From positions 2,386,001-2,450,000 of the forward strand of contig NZ_CP045404.1 in the NCBI RefSeq assembly GCF_009363715.1: 64,000 nucleotides of DNA, given 5' to 3'. A program made the translations under genes and the position numbers. Of the stretch, positions 26,963 through 36,119 are shown in pieces. This DNA is from Roseovarius sp. THAF9 (GTDB lineage Bacteria > Pseudomonadota > Alphaproteobacteria > Rhodobacterales > Rhodobacteraceae). Position 1 is the stretch's first letter. Each line of letters opens with the position of its first letter. Below the pieces are notes generated by a model. The model did no database searches. It saw only the letters and a program-made list of their open reading frames with translations, and had not been told where the DNA came from.

Positions 26963-28132
26963 GTGTCGCAGATGATTTTCGCCGACCGCCAGTCGCGGCT
27001 GGGCACCGAATCGGCCTTTACCGTCTTGGCCCGCGCCGGAGCCTTGGCTGCCGAGGGCCGCGATATCATCAACCTCGGCATCGGCCAGCCGGATTTCCAG
27101 ACGCCGCCCCACGTGGTCGAGGCCGGGATCAAGGCACTGCGCGACGGGCATCATGGCTACACCCCCGCCAACGGCATCCCGGTCCTGCGCGAGGCCGTCG
27201 CCGCCGACCTGCACCGCCGCCATGGGGTCGAGGTAAATCCGGACAACGTCGTCATCGTGCCCGGCGGCAAGCCCACCATGTTCTTCGCCGTGATGATGTT
27301 CGGGCAGCCGGGAACAGAGATTCTCTATCCCGATCCCGGCTTTCCGATCTACGAAAGCGTGATCCGCTACTCGGGTGCCACGGCGGTGCCGCTGCCCCTG
27401 TCCGAGGATACCGGCTTTGCCTTTTCCGCCGAGTCGTTGCTGGCCAAGATCACCCCGCGCACGCAGCTTATCATCATCAACAGCCCCGCGAATCCGACCG
27501 GCGGCGTGACGCCGCGCGCCGAGATCGACGCGCTGGTGGCCGGTCTCGCCGATCATCCACACGTTGCCGTTCTTTCGGACGAGATCTACAGCCAGATGCT
27601 CTATGAAGGGCGCGAGCATGTCTCGCTCCTTCAATATCCCGAAATCCGTGACCGCCTGATCGTGCTTGACGGCTGGTCCAAGACCTATGCGATGACTGGC
27701 TGGCGGCTGGGCTACGCGGTCTGGCCCGATAGGGCGGTCGAGGGCGCAACACGACTGGCGATCAACGATCATTCATGCGTCAACGCGTCGGCGCAATATG
27801 CCGGGCTCGCAGCGCTCACCGGCTCGCAGGACGCGGTGCAGGAGATGATGACGCGCTTCGACCAACGCCGCCGGGTGATCGTCAAGGCCTTGAATGACCT
27901 GCCGGGCGTGCGCTGCGCCGATCCCGCCGGGGCCTTTTATGCCTTTCCCAATATCACCGGCACCGGCCTTACATCCCGCGCCGCACAAGACCGTATCCTG
28001 ACCGAGGCGGGCGTCGCCACAATCGCTGGCACCGCCTTCGGCCAGCATGGCGAGGGATTCCTGCGCCTCTCCTACGCCAATTCCACCGACAACATCCTCG
28101 ACGCGATCCACCGGATCCGCGCGATCCTCTGA
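26963..28132 (+). CDS. PLP-dependent aminotransferase, class I/II
   Basis: The 389-residue fold-type I aminotransferase starts at GTG 26963, preceded by GGGAGGACACCCA. It shows INLGIGQPDFQTPPHV near residue 35-50, NSPANPTGG near 172-180, SDEIYSQMLYEG near 202, the PLP Lys in DGWSKTYAMTGWRLGYAV near 239, and the substrate Arg in FLRLSYANS near 370. It is aspartate-aminotransferase-like; the amino donor and keto acid are unknown. It is the first gene of the operon with the full-length transketolase (14 bp apart). It could feed or drain hydroxypyruvate, a ketol donor, but that is inference. Confidence 0.87.
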   Translation: MSQMIFADRQSRLGTESAFTVLARAGALAAEGRDIINLGIGQPDFQTPPHVVEAGIKALRDGHHGYTPANGIPVLREAVAADLHRRHGVEVNPDNVVIVPGGKPTMFFAVMMFGQPGTEILYPDPGFPIYESVIRYSGATAVPLPLSEDTGFAFSAESLLAKITPRTQLIIINSPANPTGGVTPRAEIDALVAGLADHPHVAVLSDEIYSQMLYEGREHVSLLQYPEIRDRLIVLDGWSKTYAMTGWRLGYAVWPDRAVEGATRLAINDHSCVNASAQYAGLAALTGSQDAVQEMMTRFDQRRRVIVKALNDLPGVRCADPAGAFYAFPNITGTGLTSRAAQDRILTEAGVATIAGTAFGQHGEGFLRLSYANSTDNILDAIHRIRAIL

Positions 28133-28146
28133 CCGGGACCAGATCC

Positions 28147-30114
28147 ATGACCGATATCCAATCCATGGCGAACGCCATACGTTTTCTCGCCCTCGACTCG
28201 ATCCTGAACGCGGGCGAAGGCCATCAGGGCGTGCCCCTCGGCATGGCCGAAATCGCCGCCACGCTCTACGCTCGCCACCTAAAGGTCGACCCCGCCAACC
28301 CGCTCTGGCCAGACCGCGACCGCGTGGTGCTGTCGAACGGCCACGGATCAATGCTGCTCTATACGCTGCTGCACCTCGCGGGATACGCGCATGTCACCAC
28401 TGACGCGCTCAAGACCTTCCGCCGCCTTGGCTCGGTCTGCGCCGGCCATCCCGAGATCGAGCAGGAGGCCGGGATCGAGATCACTACCGGTCTACTGGGC
28501 CAGGGCATCGCCAGCGCCGTGGGCATGGCCGTTGCTGAGGCACGGCTGGCCGCCCGCTTCGGGCCGGAGGTCGTGGATCACCGCACTTGGGCCTTTGTCG
28601 GCGATGGCTGCTTTCAGGAGGGCATGGGCCAGGAAGCGATCTCGCTCGCCGGGCATTTGCAACTGGGCAAGCTCACCTTCCTATGGGACGATAACCACAT
28701 CACTGATGACGGCGACACCGAGCTGTCGATCAGCGAGGATGTTCCGGCTCGCTTCCGCGCCGCAAGCTGGCATGTCGAAGAGGTGAACGGGCATGATATC
28801 GAAGCGATCTCGAGCGCGATGGACGCGGCCAAGGCCGATCCGCGCCCGTCCATGATCGCTTGCCGCACGATCATCGCCCGGGGCATCCCGCGCCTTCAGG
28901 GTCAGCGCGGCGGGCATAGCGCGCCGCTTCTGCCGTCCGACGCCACCGAGGCTCGCGAAACGCTCGGCTGGGATCATCCGCCCTTCCACGTCCCCGAGAC
29001 TGTCCGCGCGGATTGGGACGCCGCCATGGCGCGCGGCGCCGAGGCCCTCAGCGCGTGGCAGACCCGCCTGATGGCCCACCCAGAGCAGGCCGAGTTCGAC
29101 CGCTGGATCACCGGGACGCTGCCCGCGGACTGGTCTGACGTGGTGCAAAAGATAACCTCGGCACAAGCGGCGGACAGCACCGCCCGCCCCACGATCACCT
29201 CCTCGGGCGACACCTGCGACGCGCTGGCCGCACCGGTGCCGGAAACCATGGTGCTTTGCGCCGACCTGGAGGCGCCGACCAACCATAAACGGCACCGCCA
29301 CGCCTTCACCGCTCGAGACAGATCAGGCTCTTACGTCCATTGCGGCGTGCGCGAGCATCTGATGGGAGCGATGTGCAACGGGATCGCCGCACACGGCGGG
29401 TTGCGCGCCGTCAACGTCACCTACCTTGCCTTCGCCGATTACGAGCGTCCGGCGATGCGCATGGCCGCGGTCATGGGCTTGCCGGCGCTATTCGTTTTCA
29501 GCCACGACAGCATCGGCGTGGGCAGCAACGGGCCGACGCACCAGCCGGTGGAGATCCTCGCCAGCTTCCGCGCCATGCCCAACATGCGCGTCTTCCGCCC
29601 GGCCGATGCGGTGGAAACCGCCGAAGCGTGGGATATCGCCCTGCGCACGACCGATGGTCCCAGCCTCTTTGCACTCTCCAAGCAACCAGCCGAACAGGGC
29701 CACCGTATGCCCGGCGAAAACCTCAGCGCACGCGGCGCCTACGTGTTGCAGGAGGCTGACGGCCCTCGCGACGTCACGCTTCTGGCCACCGGCACCGAGG
29801 TGGGCCTCGCGCTGCAAGCCCGCGCCGCACTGGCCGAGCAGGGAGTCGCCGCCGCCGTGGTCTCCATGCCCTGCTGGGAACTCTTCGAGGCGCAGGCACG
29901 GGACTATCGCGATGCCGTACTGGGCGATGGGCCTCGGATTGGCGTCGAGGCCGCGATGCTCTTCGGCTGGCAACGATGGCTGCGGCCCACGGATTCCTTC
30001 GTCGGCATGACGGGGTTCGGTGCGTCTGATAAGGCCGACACGCTCTATGCGCATTTCGCCATCACGGCCGAGCGCATCTCTGCGGAGGCAATGTCCCTCG
30101 TTGGGAAATCATAA
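28147..30114 (+). CDS. tkt: Transketolase, full length
   Basis: The 655-residue enzyme has all three domains: a TPP domain with LGQGIASAVGMA near 118 and GDGCFQEGMGQEAIS then DDNHIT near 151-182; a Pyr domain with the catalytic Glu in YVHCGVREHLMGAMCNGIA near 402 and FVFSHDSIGVGSNGPTHQPV near 448; and the C-terminal domain. It transfers two-carbon ketol units between sugars. It is encoded next to, and divergent from, a second split transketolase, which is unusual redundancy within one island. A housekeeping tkt is expected elsewhere. Confidence 0.9.
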   Translation: MTDIQSMANAIRFLALDSILNAGEGHQGVPLGMAEIAATLYARHLKVDPANPLWPDRDRVVLSNGHGSMLLYTLLHLAGYAHVTTDALKTFRRLGSVCAGHPEIEQEAGIEITTGLLGQGIASAVGMAVAEARLAARFGPEVVDHRTWAFVGDGCFQEGMGQEAISLAGHLQLGKLTFLWDDNHITDDGDTELSISEDVPARFRAASWHVEEVNGHDIEAISSAMDAAKADPRPSMIACRTIIARGIPRLQGQRGGHSAPLLPSDATEARETLGWDHPPFHVPETVRADWDAAMARGAEALSAWQTRLMAHPEQAEFDRWITGTLPADWSDVVQKITSAQAADSTARPTITSSGDTCDALAAPVPETMVLCADLEAPTNHKRHRHAFTARDRSGSYVHCGVREHLMGAMCNGIAAHGGLRAVNVTYLAFADYERPAMRMAAVMGLPALFVFSHDSIGVGSNGPTHQPVEILASFRAMPNMRVFRPADAVETAEAWDIALRTTDGPSLFALSKQPAEQGHRMPGENLSARGAYVLQEADGPRDVTLLATGTEVGLALQARAALAEQGVAAAVVSMPCWELFEAQARDYRDAVLGDGPRIGVEAAMLFGWQRWLRPTDSFVGMTGFGASDKADTLYAHFAITAERISAEAMSLVGKS

Positions 30115-30468
30115 TCTGGATCAAAAATGAAATGGCCGATCTGATCGATTCATACAAGTTCGGATCCGTAGTTGGCGGAGTCCGAGCCAATTTTGGCTAC
30201 ATAGACACACGTGTTCTCGGCGGGATATTGCGCTGTCGTGTCTGACGTCAGCATCGAGCCTAAAATGACCGCGGCGTGCTCAGCCGAGATCGCTCTTGCA
30301 GCGGGGCGCGCCTGGTCGGGGGCGCAATCGAAAATTCTGCTTCCATTGGCCATGTCACGGATTTGAGCCGCTCCCTTGACCATTTATCCCTCTGGCAAAG
30401 GAGAACGCAGACGCCTGCGGGCCGCCACGGTTCGAGCGCCGTTGATTGGCGACAGCGCAGCCGCATCA
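30115..30468. other. Non-coding stretch between the two cargo modules
   Basis: No convincing gene. A 77-codon frame on the minus strand (30150-30383) lacks a ribosome site and any recognisable motif. The region separates the transketolase module from the redox module. Confidence 0.4.
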
Positions 30469-30489
30469 TTTATGAAATCCGCTCATGTG
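30469..30489 (+). promoter_or_regulatory. LysR-type operator copy E (most divergent), upstream of the aldo/keto reductase unit
   Basis: The core ATGAAATCCGCTCAT (30472-30486) has the T-N11-A pattern and keeps ATG and GCTCAT with the same spacing as four other copies at 35609, 37665, 38637 and 40446; the middle CYKGG part differs. It lies 104 bp before the mini-ORF at 30590 and about 290 bp before the reductase start. Confidence 0.5.
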
Positions 30490-30589
30490 TGACGTGCACC
30501 AGAAGCTTATTCCATTCCGCCCCGGGGAACACGATGTCCTGTCTCGTAACGGAGCGAATTTCCGTTCCCTTCTGTCGAGGAGATTCTGC

Positions 30590-30685
30590 ATGAGACATGC
30601 ACCGACCGCCGCGCCGCTTGACGGCCTCGCACTTCTTTCCGCAACCGCCACGACGCAGGGCGTTGCCGCCAACTCGACTGACTGA
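30590..30685 (+). CDS. Mini-ORF in the aldo/keto reductase leader (31 codons)
   Basis: GAGGAG at 30577-30582 is well placed before ATG 30590. The 31-residue product is Ala/Thr-rich with a weak hydrophobic part (LDGLALLSATATT). It could be a leader peptide or the remnant of a signal peptide from a lost gene. An inverted repeat (CCGTCCG and CGGACGG, 30701-30723) separates it from the reductase gene. Coding status is uncertain. Confidence 0.3.
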   Translation: MRHAPTAAPLDGLALLSATATTQGVAANSTD

Positions 30686-30775
30686 GAAACGGCGGCCCTT
30701 CCGTCCGACAACCTAACGGACGGTCCGGTCTGGATTGAGCGAGCGGGCCGACACTATGAAGAAAGGAAACCCAAC

Positions 30776-31639
30776 ATGATCCTACAAAGCACCTACACCC
30801 TGCCCAACGGCGTCGAGATCCCAAAGCTGGGCCTTGGCACCTGGTTCATCGACGACGACAAGGCTGCCGATGCGGTGAACGCCGCCGTCGAGATCGGCTA
30901 CCGCCACATCGACACCGCCCAGGCCTATGGCAACGAACGCGGCGTGGGCGACGGCATCCGCAACGCCTCCGTGCCTCGCGAGGAACTCTTCGTGGTGACC
31001 AAGCTGGATGCCGGCATCAAGGACTTTGAGACTGCCAAGTCCTCGGTCGACAGCTCGCTGAAGACGATGGGGCTCGATTATATCGACATGATGATCATCC
31101 ACAGCCCCCAGCCATGGGAAGATTTCGGCGGGTCCGACCGCTATTTCGAAGGCAACCTTGCGGCGTGGAAGGCGCTGGAAGAGGCGTATGAGGCGGGCAA
31201 GCTGTGCGCCATCGGCGTGTCGAACTTCCAGAAAGAGGACCTCGACAACCTGCTCGACAACGCCACGGTGAAACCGATGCTGAACCAGATCCTCGCGCAT
31301 GTCAGCAACACGCCCTTCGACCTGATCGACCACACCCGTTCCAAAGGGCTCGTGGTAGAGGCCTACTCGCCTGTCGGCCACGGCCAGATTCTCGACAACG
31401 CCGAGATCGGCGAAATGGCCGGCAAGTACCGTGTCACCGTCCCGCAGCTCTGCATCCGTTACCTGCTGCAACTTGGCCTGCTGCCGCTGCCGAAAACGGC
31501 GAACCCCGATCACATGCGGAACAACGCCGATCTGGACTTCGCGATTTCGGACGCCGACATGGAAACCCTGAAGAACGCGAAGCCCATCGAGGATTACGGC
31601 GACGCGAGCATCTTCCCGGTCTACGGCCGCAAAATGTAA
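30776..31639 (+). CDS. Aldo/keto reductase (2,5-diketo-gluconate reductase-like)
   Basis: The 287-residue NADPH-dependent TIM-barrel enzyme has the full catalytic tetrad Asp46, Tyr51, Lys76 and His109 (HIDTAQAYGNE, VVTKLD, MMIIHSPQPW). IGVSNFQKEDL near 147 and PLPKTANPDHMRNN near 238 bind cofactor. It would reduce aldehydes or diketones in the cytoplasm. AAGAAAGGAAACCCAAC gives the ribosome site. It converges on paoC, with a hairpin between them, and probably belongs to the LysR redox regulon. Confidence 0.92.
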   Translation: MILQSTYTLPNGVEIPKLGLGTWFIDDDKAADAVNAAVEIGYRHIDTAQAYGNERGVGDGIRNASVPREELFVVTKLDAGIKDFETAKSSVDSSLKTMGLDYIDMMIIHSPQPWEDFGGSDRYFEGNLAAWKALEEAYEAGKLCAIGVSNFQKEDLDNLLDNATVKPMLNQILAHVSNTPFDLIDHTRSKGLVVEAYSPVGHGQILDNAEIGEMAGKYRVTVPQLCIRYLLQLGLLPLPKTANPDHMRNNADLDFAISDADMETLKNAKPIEDYGDASIFPVYGRKM

Positions 31640-31647
31640 ACGGAATA

Positions 31648-31674
31648 CCCCCTGCTGCGACACGCGGCAGGGGG
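31648..31674. terminator. Hairpin between convergent aldo/keto reductase and paoC genes
   Basis: An 11-bp stem (CCCCCTGCTGC with GCGGCAGGGGG, one G-U pair) and 5-nt loop lies 8 bp after the reductase stop. There is no clear T-run on either strand, so it may end transcripts in both directions weakly. Confidence 0.5.
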
Positions 31675-31738
31675 CGAGGATCAAGGCCGCAAGGGCCTGA
31701 TGGATGCAAGGGGCGGACACCGGGTCCGCCCTTTGAAT

Positions 31739-33919
31739 TTAGACCGTGGGCAACTGGTCGATGAACTTGTCCAGCGTGACCGGATAGTCGCGGACGCGGA
31801 CGCCCGTGGCGTTGTAGACGGCATTGGCCACGGCGGCAGCGACGCCGCAGATACCAAGTTCGCCCACGCCCTTGGCCTTCAGCGGCGTCGAGATCGCGTC
31901 GAGCGTGTCGAGGAAGATGACCTCCTGATCGGGGATGTCCGCGTGGACCGCGACCTCGTACCCGGCGAGGTCGTGATTGGCGAAGAACCCGCGCCCGGTG
32001 TCCAGCGCCATCTCTTCGGACAGCGCCGCGCCGACACCCATGGTCATGCCGCCGATGACCTGGCTGCGGGCGGTGATGGGGTTCAGGATCCGCCCCGCAT
32101 CCGCGACTGCCAGCATTCGGCGCATTCGGATCTCGCCGGTGCCGACATGCACGCCCACCTCGACGAAATGGGCACCGAACGTGGCAAGGACATAGTCCTG
32201 CTTGAACGCGCCCCATTCCATCGTGTCCGTCGCCTCAAGCTCGCCCTCGAGATCGGCCAGCGCCATGTCGGTGTCGCCGTCCGTCACGCGGCCCTCGCGG
32301 AACTCGGGGGTGTCCAGCCCCAGCCGCTCGGCGATCTGCTGGCGCAGCCCGATGCAAGCCGCATAGACACCGGCTGTCGAACTTGCCGCCCCGAACTGAC
32401 CGCCGGAGCCGGAGGAAACCGGATAGGCGCTGTTGGCCAGCCGAACCTCGACCGCGTCGAGCGGCAGGCCAAGGCACTCTGCCGCGGTCTGCGCCAGGAT
32501 GGTGTAGGAGCCGGTGCCGATGTCGGTCATGTCGGTCTCGATCACCAACTGTCCGCCGGACAACCGCACCGTCGCGCCCGAGGCCAGCGTGGGCGCGCCG
32601 CGATAAGCGCCGGCCATGCCGTACCCGATCAGCCACTGACCCTCGCGACGGCCGCCCGGCATCTCGTTGCGCTCCGACCAGCCAAAGGCCTCCGCCCCCC
32701 GCTCCAGGCACGCGACGAAATTACGATCCGAGAATGCCTGTTCCGACTTCGACGGGTTCACCTGCGTGTCGTTGACGATGCGCAGTTGCACCGGGTCCAT
32801 GCCCAGCGACTCGGCCAGCTCGTCCATGGCGATTTCCAGCGCCATCAACCCCGAGGCTTCGCCGGGGGCCCGCATGTCCGAGGCTTCGGGCAGCGGCATC
32901 TCGACGATATGGTGCTGCACGCGCAGGGCCGGTGACGCATAGAAGAAAGGCGTCTGCGCCGTGGCATTCTCGCCCCGTCCCCCCGGCAGAGAATGCGAAG
33001 CCGCCTCGTGCCAGATCCCCTGAAGCCGCCCGTCGGCATTGGCGGCAAGCCGGATCCGCTGGACGGTCGCGGAGCGGTGCGTGGAATTGTTCATCATCAT
33101 CGGTCGGGGCATCGCCAGCCGCACCGGCGCTCCTACCGCGCGCGACCCGAGGGCCGCGAGCACGGCGTCCGCCCGGAGCCAGAGTTTGCCGCCAAAGCCG
33201 CCGCCCACATAGGGGCTTTCCACCCGGATGCTGTCCGGCTCGATTCCGAAATTGGTCGCCAGCGCCTGCCGGTTCCACTCGATCATCTGGTTCGAGGTCC
33301 AGACGGTCATCTCCTCGCCATCCGACCAGTCGACGATGGAGGCGAAAGGCTCCATCATCTGGTGGCTCTCGGACGGGGTATGATACATCTGGTCGACAAC
33401 TGCGGCAGCGTCGCGGAACGCGGCATCCACGTCGCCCACCATCGTGCCCGGCTCGCCCGTGCCTTCCAGCCGCTCGAAGGCCGCGTCCAGGTCGTAATCA
33501 GCCGGATCGCCCTCCTCGTAATCGACCTCGATCAGCGCGGCCGCGGCGCGCGCCTGCTCGAAACTCTCTGCCACGACCACGGCGATCGCCTGGTGGTAAT
33601 GTTCGATGATATCGCCGCCGAAAAGACGCGCAACGTTGTAATTCCAGATACCCAGCGGCTCGATCTCGAGCGTCGTCACGACACCCCGGACACCGGGCGC
33701 GTTCCGCGCGGCTTCAGCGTCTATGGCGGTGATGCGCCCGTGCGAGATGCCGGCGACGACCGGATACCCATAGAGCTGGCCCGGCACCACGTCATGCCGT
33801 TCATGGGCGTAAGGGGCGGTGCCGGTCACCTTTAGCGGGCCGTCGATGCGGTGCGCGGGCCGGCCGACGATGCGGGCATTGTCGAACAGGTTCTGTCCTG
33901 CGGGTTCGGTGAACTGCAT
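31739..33919 (-). CDS. paoC: Aldehyde oxidase, molybdopterin-binding subunit
   Basis: The 726-residue large subunit of a xanthine-dehydrogenase-family enzyme binds the molybdenum cofactor and oxidises aldehydes to acids. VGRPAHRIDGPLKVTGTAPYA opens the domain, and PYVGGGFGGKLWLRADAVLA near 225-245 is a cofactor-contact motif. The catalytic Glu is in KGVGELGICGVAAAVANAVYN near 693. ATG 33919 was chosen as the family-like start (MQFTEPAGQNLFDNA), just after the paoB stop; the upstream extension is a shadow. It forms paoABC with the FAD and 2Fe-2S subunits. An adjacent XdhC/PaoD chaperone gene was not seen. Confidence 0.9.
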   Translation of the reverse strand: MQFTEPAGQNLFDNARIVGRPAHRIDGPLKVTGTAPYAHERHDVVPGQLYGYPVVAGISHGRITAIDAEAARNAPGVRGVVTTLEIEPLGIWNYNVARLFGGDIIEHYHQAIAVVVAESFEQARAAAALIEVDYEEGDPADYDLDAAFERLEGTGEPGTMVGDVDAAFRDAAAVVDQMYHTPSESHQMMEPFASIVDWSDGEEMTVWTSNQMIEWNRQALATNFGIEPDSIRVESPYVGGGFGGKLWLRADAVLAALGSRAVGAPVRLAMPRPMMMNNSTHRSATVQRIRLAANADGRLQGIWHEAASHSLPGGRGENATAQTPFFYASPALRVQHHIVEMPLPEASDMRAPGEASGLMALEIAMDELAESLGMDPVQLRIVNDTQVNPSKSEQAFSDRNFVACLERGAEAFGWSERNEMPGGRREGQWLIGYGMAGAYRGAPTLASGATVRLSGGQLVIETDMTDIGTGSYTILAQTAAECLGLPLDAVEVRLANSAYPVSSGSGGQFGAASSTAGVYAACIGLRQQIAERLGLDTPEFREGRVTDGDTDMALADLEGELEATDTMEWGAFKQDYVLATFGAHFVEVGVHVGTGEIRMRRMLAVADAGRILNPITARSQVIGGMTMGVGAALSEEMALDTGRGFFANHDLAGYEVAVHADIPDQEVIFLDTLDAISTPLKAKGVGELGICGVAAAVANAVYNATGVRVRDYPVTLDKFIDQLPTV

Positions 33920-33923
33920 GGGG

Positions 33924-34871
33924 TTACTCCTCTGCCAGCATGGCGGCGAGCGTCCGCTCTGCCAGGGTGATCTTGAAGGCGTTCTCTTCGGTCGGGCGCG
34001 CACCTTCCAGCAGGCTGGCCATCACCGCGCGAGCACCGTTCGGCAGTTCAGCATCGGCCGCGTTTGACCGCCAGGGTTTCGGCGCGACCCCGCCCAGCGC
34101 GACGCGGCCCGTGCCGTCCGGCTGACGGATTAGCGCCACGGACACCAGCGCAAAGGCATAAGAGGCCCGGTCACGCGCCTTGTGATAGGCCTGCGTTCCG
34201 CCGATCGGCGCCGGAAGGGTGACATGGGTGATCAGCTCACCCGGCATAAGCGCCGTTTCGACCTCGGGCGTGTCGCCCGGCAGCAGGTGGAGATCCTCCA
34301 GCGCGATACGGCGCGTCATGCCCGTGGGGGTCACCGTTTCGACCGTGGCATCCAACACGCGCATCGCGACGGCCATGTCGGAAGGATGGGTTGCGATGCA
34401 AGCGTCCGATGTGCCGATGATTCCCAGCTGACGTGAAAACGCGCCCTCGGTCAGCGCACCGCACCCCGATCCGGGCGCGCGCTTGTTGCAGGGCGTCGCC
34501 GTGTCATAGAAATACGGGCAGCGCGTGCGTTGCAGCAGGTTCCCGCCGGTTGTCGCCTTGTTGCGCAACTGGCCCGACGCGCCAGCGGCCAGCGCCCGCG
34601 TCAGGACCGGATAGTCGCGCCGGATCCGCATGTCGGCCAGCAGATCGGTGTTCGACACCAGCGTGCCGATGCGCAACCCGCCGTCCTCGGTCTCCGTGAT
34701 CTCGTCCAGTCCAAGACCGTTCACGTCGATCAGGTGGGCCGGCGTCTCGATCTCCAGCTTCATCAGGTCCAGCAGGTTCGTCCCGCCCGCGATGAACTTC
34801 GCGCCGTCTGCTTCGGCTGCGCGGGCGGCGGCTGCGACATCAGCCGGCTTTTCGTAGGAAAACGCTCTCAT
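33924..34871 (-). CDS. paoB: Aldehyde oxidase, FAD-binding subunit
   Basis: The 315-residue subunit has the FAD motif [13 protein letters not shown] near residue 30-42 and a second FAD-contact region, [18 protein letters not shown], near 96-113. A Cys cluster ([15 protein letters not shown] then GSGCGAL, near 115-138) matches the 4Fe-4S insertion of PaoB-type subunits, which carry electrons between FAD and the 2Fe-2S centres. The stop lies 4 bp before the paoC start and the start overlaps paoA (ATGA). Confidence 0.9.
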   Translation of the reverse strand: MRAFSYEKPADVAAAARAAEADGAKFIAGGTNLLDLMKLEIETPAHLIDVNGLGLDEITETEDGGLRIGTLVSNTDLLADMRIRRDYPVLTRALAAGASGQLRNKATTGGNLLQRTRCPYFYDTATPCNKRAPGSGCGALTEGAFSRQLGIIGTSDACIATHPSDMAVAMRVLDATVETVTPTGMTRRIALEDLHLLPGDTPEVETALMPGELITHVTLPAPIGGTQAYHKARDRASYAFALVSVALIRQPDGTGRVALGGVAPKPWRSNAADAELPNGARAVMASLLEGARPTEENAFKITLAERTLAAMLAEE

Positions 34872-35515
34872 GTCTGCTCCTCCGCGGCTTGGGTGATGGC
34901 GGCGAGGATGTTGGCATAGGCCCCGCAGCGGCAGATATTGCCGGACATCCGCTCGCGGATCTCACTGTCGGTCATGGCGATCTCGGCCGTCAGGTCGGCG
35001 GTGACGTGGCTGGGAATGCCTGCGCGGATCTCCTCGATCACCTTGCGGGCGGACGAAATTTGGCCCGGTGTGCAATATCCACACTGAAAGCAGTCGTGTT
35101 CGACAAAGGCGGCTTGCATCGGCTCCATCTGATCGGGCGTGCCGAGCCCCTCGATCGTTTCCACCTCGTCACCGTCATGCATGACGGCAAGGCTCAGGCA
35201 CGAATTTATCCGCGCGCCGTTGACGGTGCATGTGCACGCCCCGCACTGGCCGTGATCACACCCCTTCTTGGTGCCGGTCAGGTGCAGATGCTCACGCAGG
35301 GCATCAAGCAGCGTGACGCGGTTATCGACGGTCATCTCCTGCGGCGTGCCGTTGACCGTGACGGTGATGTCGGTCGTCTCGGGGCCTGCCGGCGCGGTTT
35401 CGTTGTCCGTCTGTGCGCCGACGCTCCCGCCGACACCGGCTCCAAGTGCGGCGGCAGCCGTGCCAACCAGCAGCGTTCTGCGCCGGAGTTCGAATTCGAT
35501 GGGGGGCGGGCTCAT
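34868..35515 (-). CDS. paoA: Aldehyde oxidase, 2Fe-2S subunit with Tat signal
   Basis: The 215-residue subunit begins with a twin-arginine signal ([19 protein letters not shown]), so the whole complex is probably exported folded. Two 2Fe-2S centres are visible: [12 protein letters not shown] near residue 103-114 with a further Cys near 126, and [11 protein letters not shown] near 159 with CRCGAY near 200. ATG 35515 is preceded by AGGAAACTCAT. It is the first gene of paoABC; operator copy A lies about 94 bp upstream. Confidence 0.9.
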   Translation of the reverse strand: MSPPPIEFELRRRTLLVGTAAAALGAGVGGSVGAQTDNETAPAGPETTDITVTVNGTPQEMTVDNRVTLLDALREHLHLTGTKKGCDHGQCGACTCTVNGARINSCLSLAVMHDGDEVETIEGLGTPDQMEPMQAAFVEHDCFQCGYCTPGQISSARKVIEEIRAGIPSHVTADLTAEIAMTDSEIRERMSGNICRCGAYANILAAITQAAEEQT

Positions 35516-35605
35516 ATGAGTTTCCTTCCTGACCTGTCTTTCAATCGTATCGATGTTCACGTAGCACCACCGCCGAAGCTGCACAGGCTACGGCAGGCGA
35601 TAGCA

Positions 35606-35626
35606 CCGATGAACCGGGCTCATGAG
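35606..35626 (-). promoter_or_regulatory. LysR-type operator copy A, upstream of paoABC
   Basis: The core ATGAACCGGGCTCAT (35609-35623) shows T-N11-A and is followed by GAG. It is one of five related sites in the module and sits about 94 bp before the paoA start. Confidence 0.65.
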
Positions 35627-35712
35627 TTGACCGACACGGAGCCGCGGGTTCGCCGCCCGGTTTCGTGGCAGGGCGGCGTCGGGCTTCATGCTCGGCGGAA
35701 TATGACGCCGGA

Positions 35713-36108
35713 TCAGCCGTTGTAATCGGCGTCCGCAACCTTCTCCAGCCACGTGACCGGCGTCCCGCCGATGCTTTCCTGGATGGCGATGTGGCTCATC
35801 GCCGTGTCTGCATCGGCTCCGTGCCAGTGCTTTTCGCCGGCGGGAAACCAGACCACGTCGCCCTGGCTGATTTCTTCGACCGGTCCGCCGTCGCGCTGAA
35901 CGCGCCCGCGGCCGAACGTGACGATCAGCGTCTGGCCTGCGGGGTGTGTGTGCCAGGCGGTTCGGGCGCCGGGCTCGAAGGTGACATGCGCGCCGCTGGT
36001 GCGGCCGGGTTCCTCGGCCTGGAACAGCGGGTCGATGCGAACGGTGCCGGTGAAATAGTCTTCCGGTCCCGGATTGGACGGCGAGCTGCCGGAGCGGGTG
36101 ATCTTCAT
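35713..36108 (-). CDS. Cytoplasmic cupin-domain protein
   Basis: The 131-residue single-cupin protein shows the metal site in two blocks: [17 protein letters not shown] near residue 46-62 and [14 protein letters not shown] near 90-103. The His residues would bind a metal ion. ATG 36108, behind GAAAGGAAAAGAC, was preferred over an upstream in-frame ATG. It is a clear paralogue of the signal-peptide-bearing cupin at 39741. It ends an operon with the reductase-like and double-CMD genes. The catalytic role is unknown. Confidence 0.85.
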   Translation of the reverse strand: MKITRSGSSPSNPGPEDYFTGTVRIDPLFQAEEPGRTSGAHVTFEPGARTAWHTHPAGQTLIVTFGRGRVQRDGGPVEEISQGDVVWFPAGEKHWHGADADTAMSHIAIQESIGGTPVTWLEKVADADYNG

Positions 36109-36119
36109 GTCTTTTCCTT

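Noticed and set aside
30150..30383. A 77-codon minus-strand frame
   Set aside because: No ribosome site, no motif and no conserved composition.
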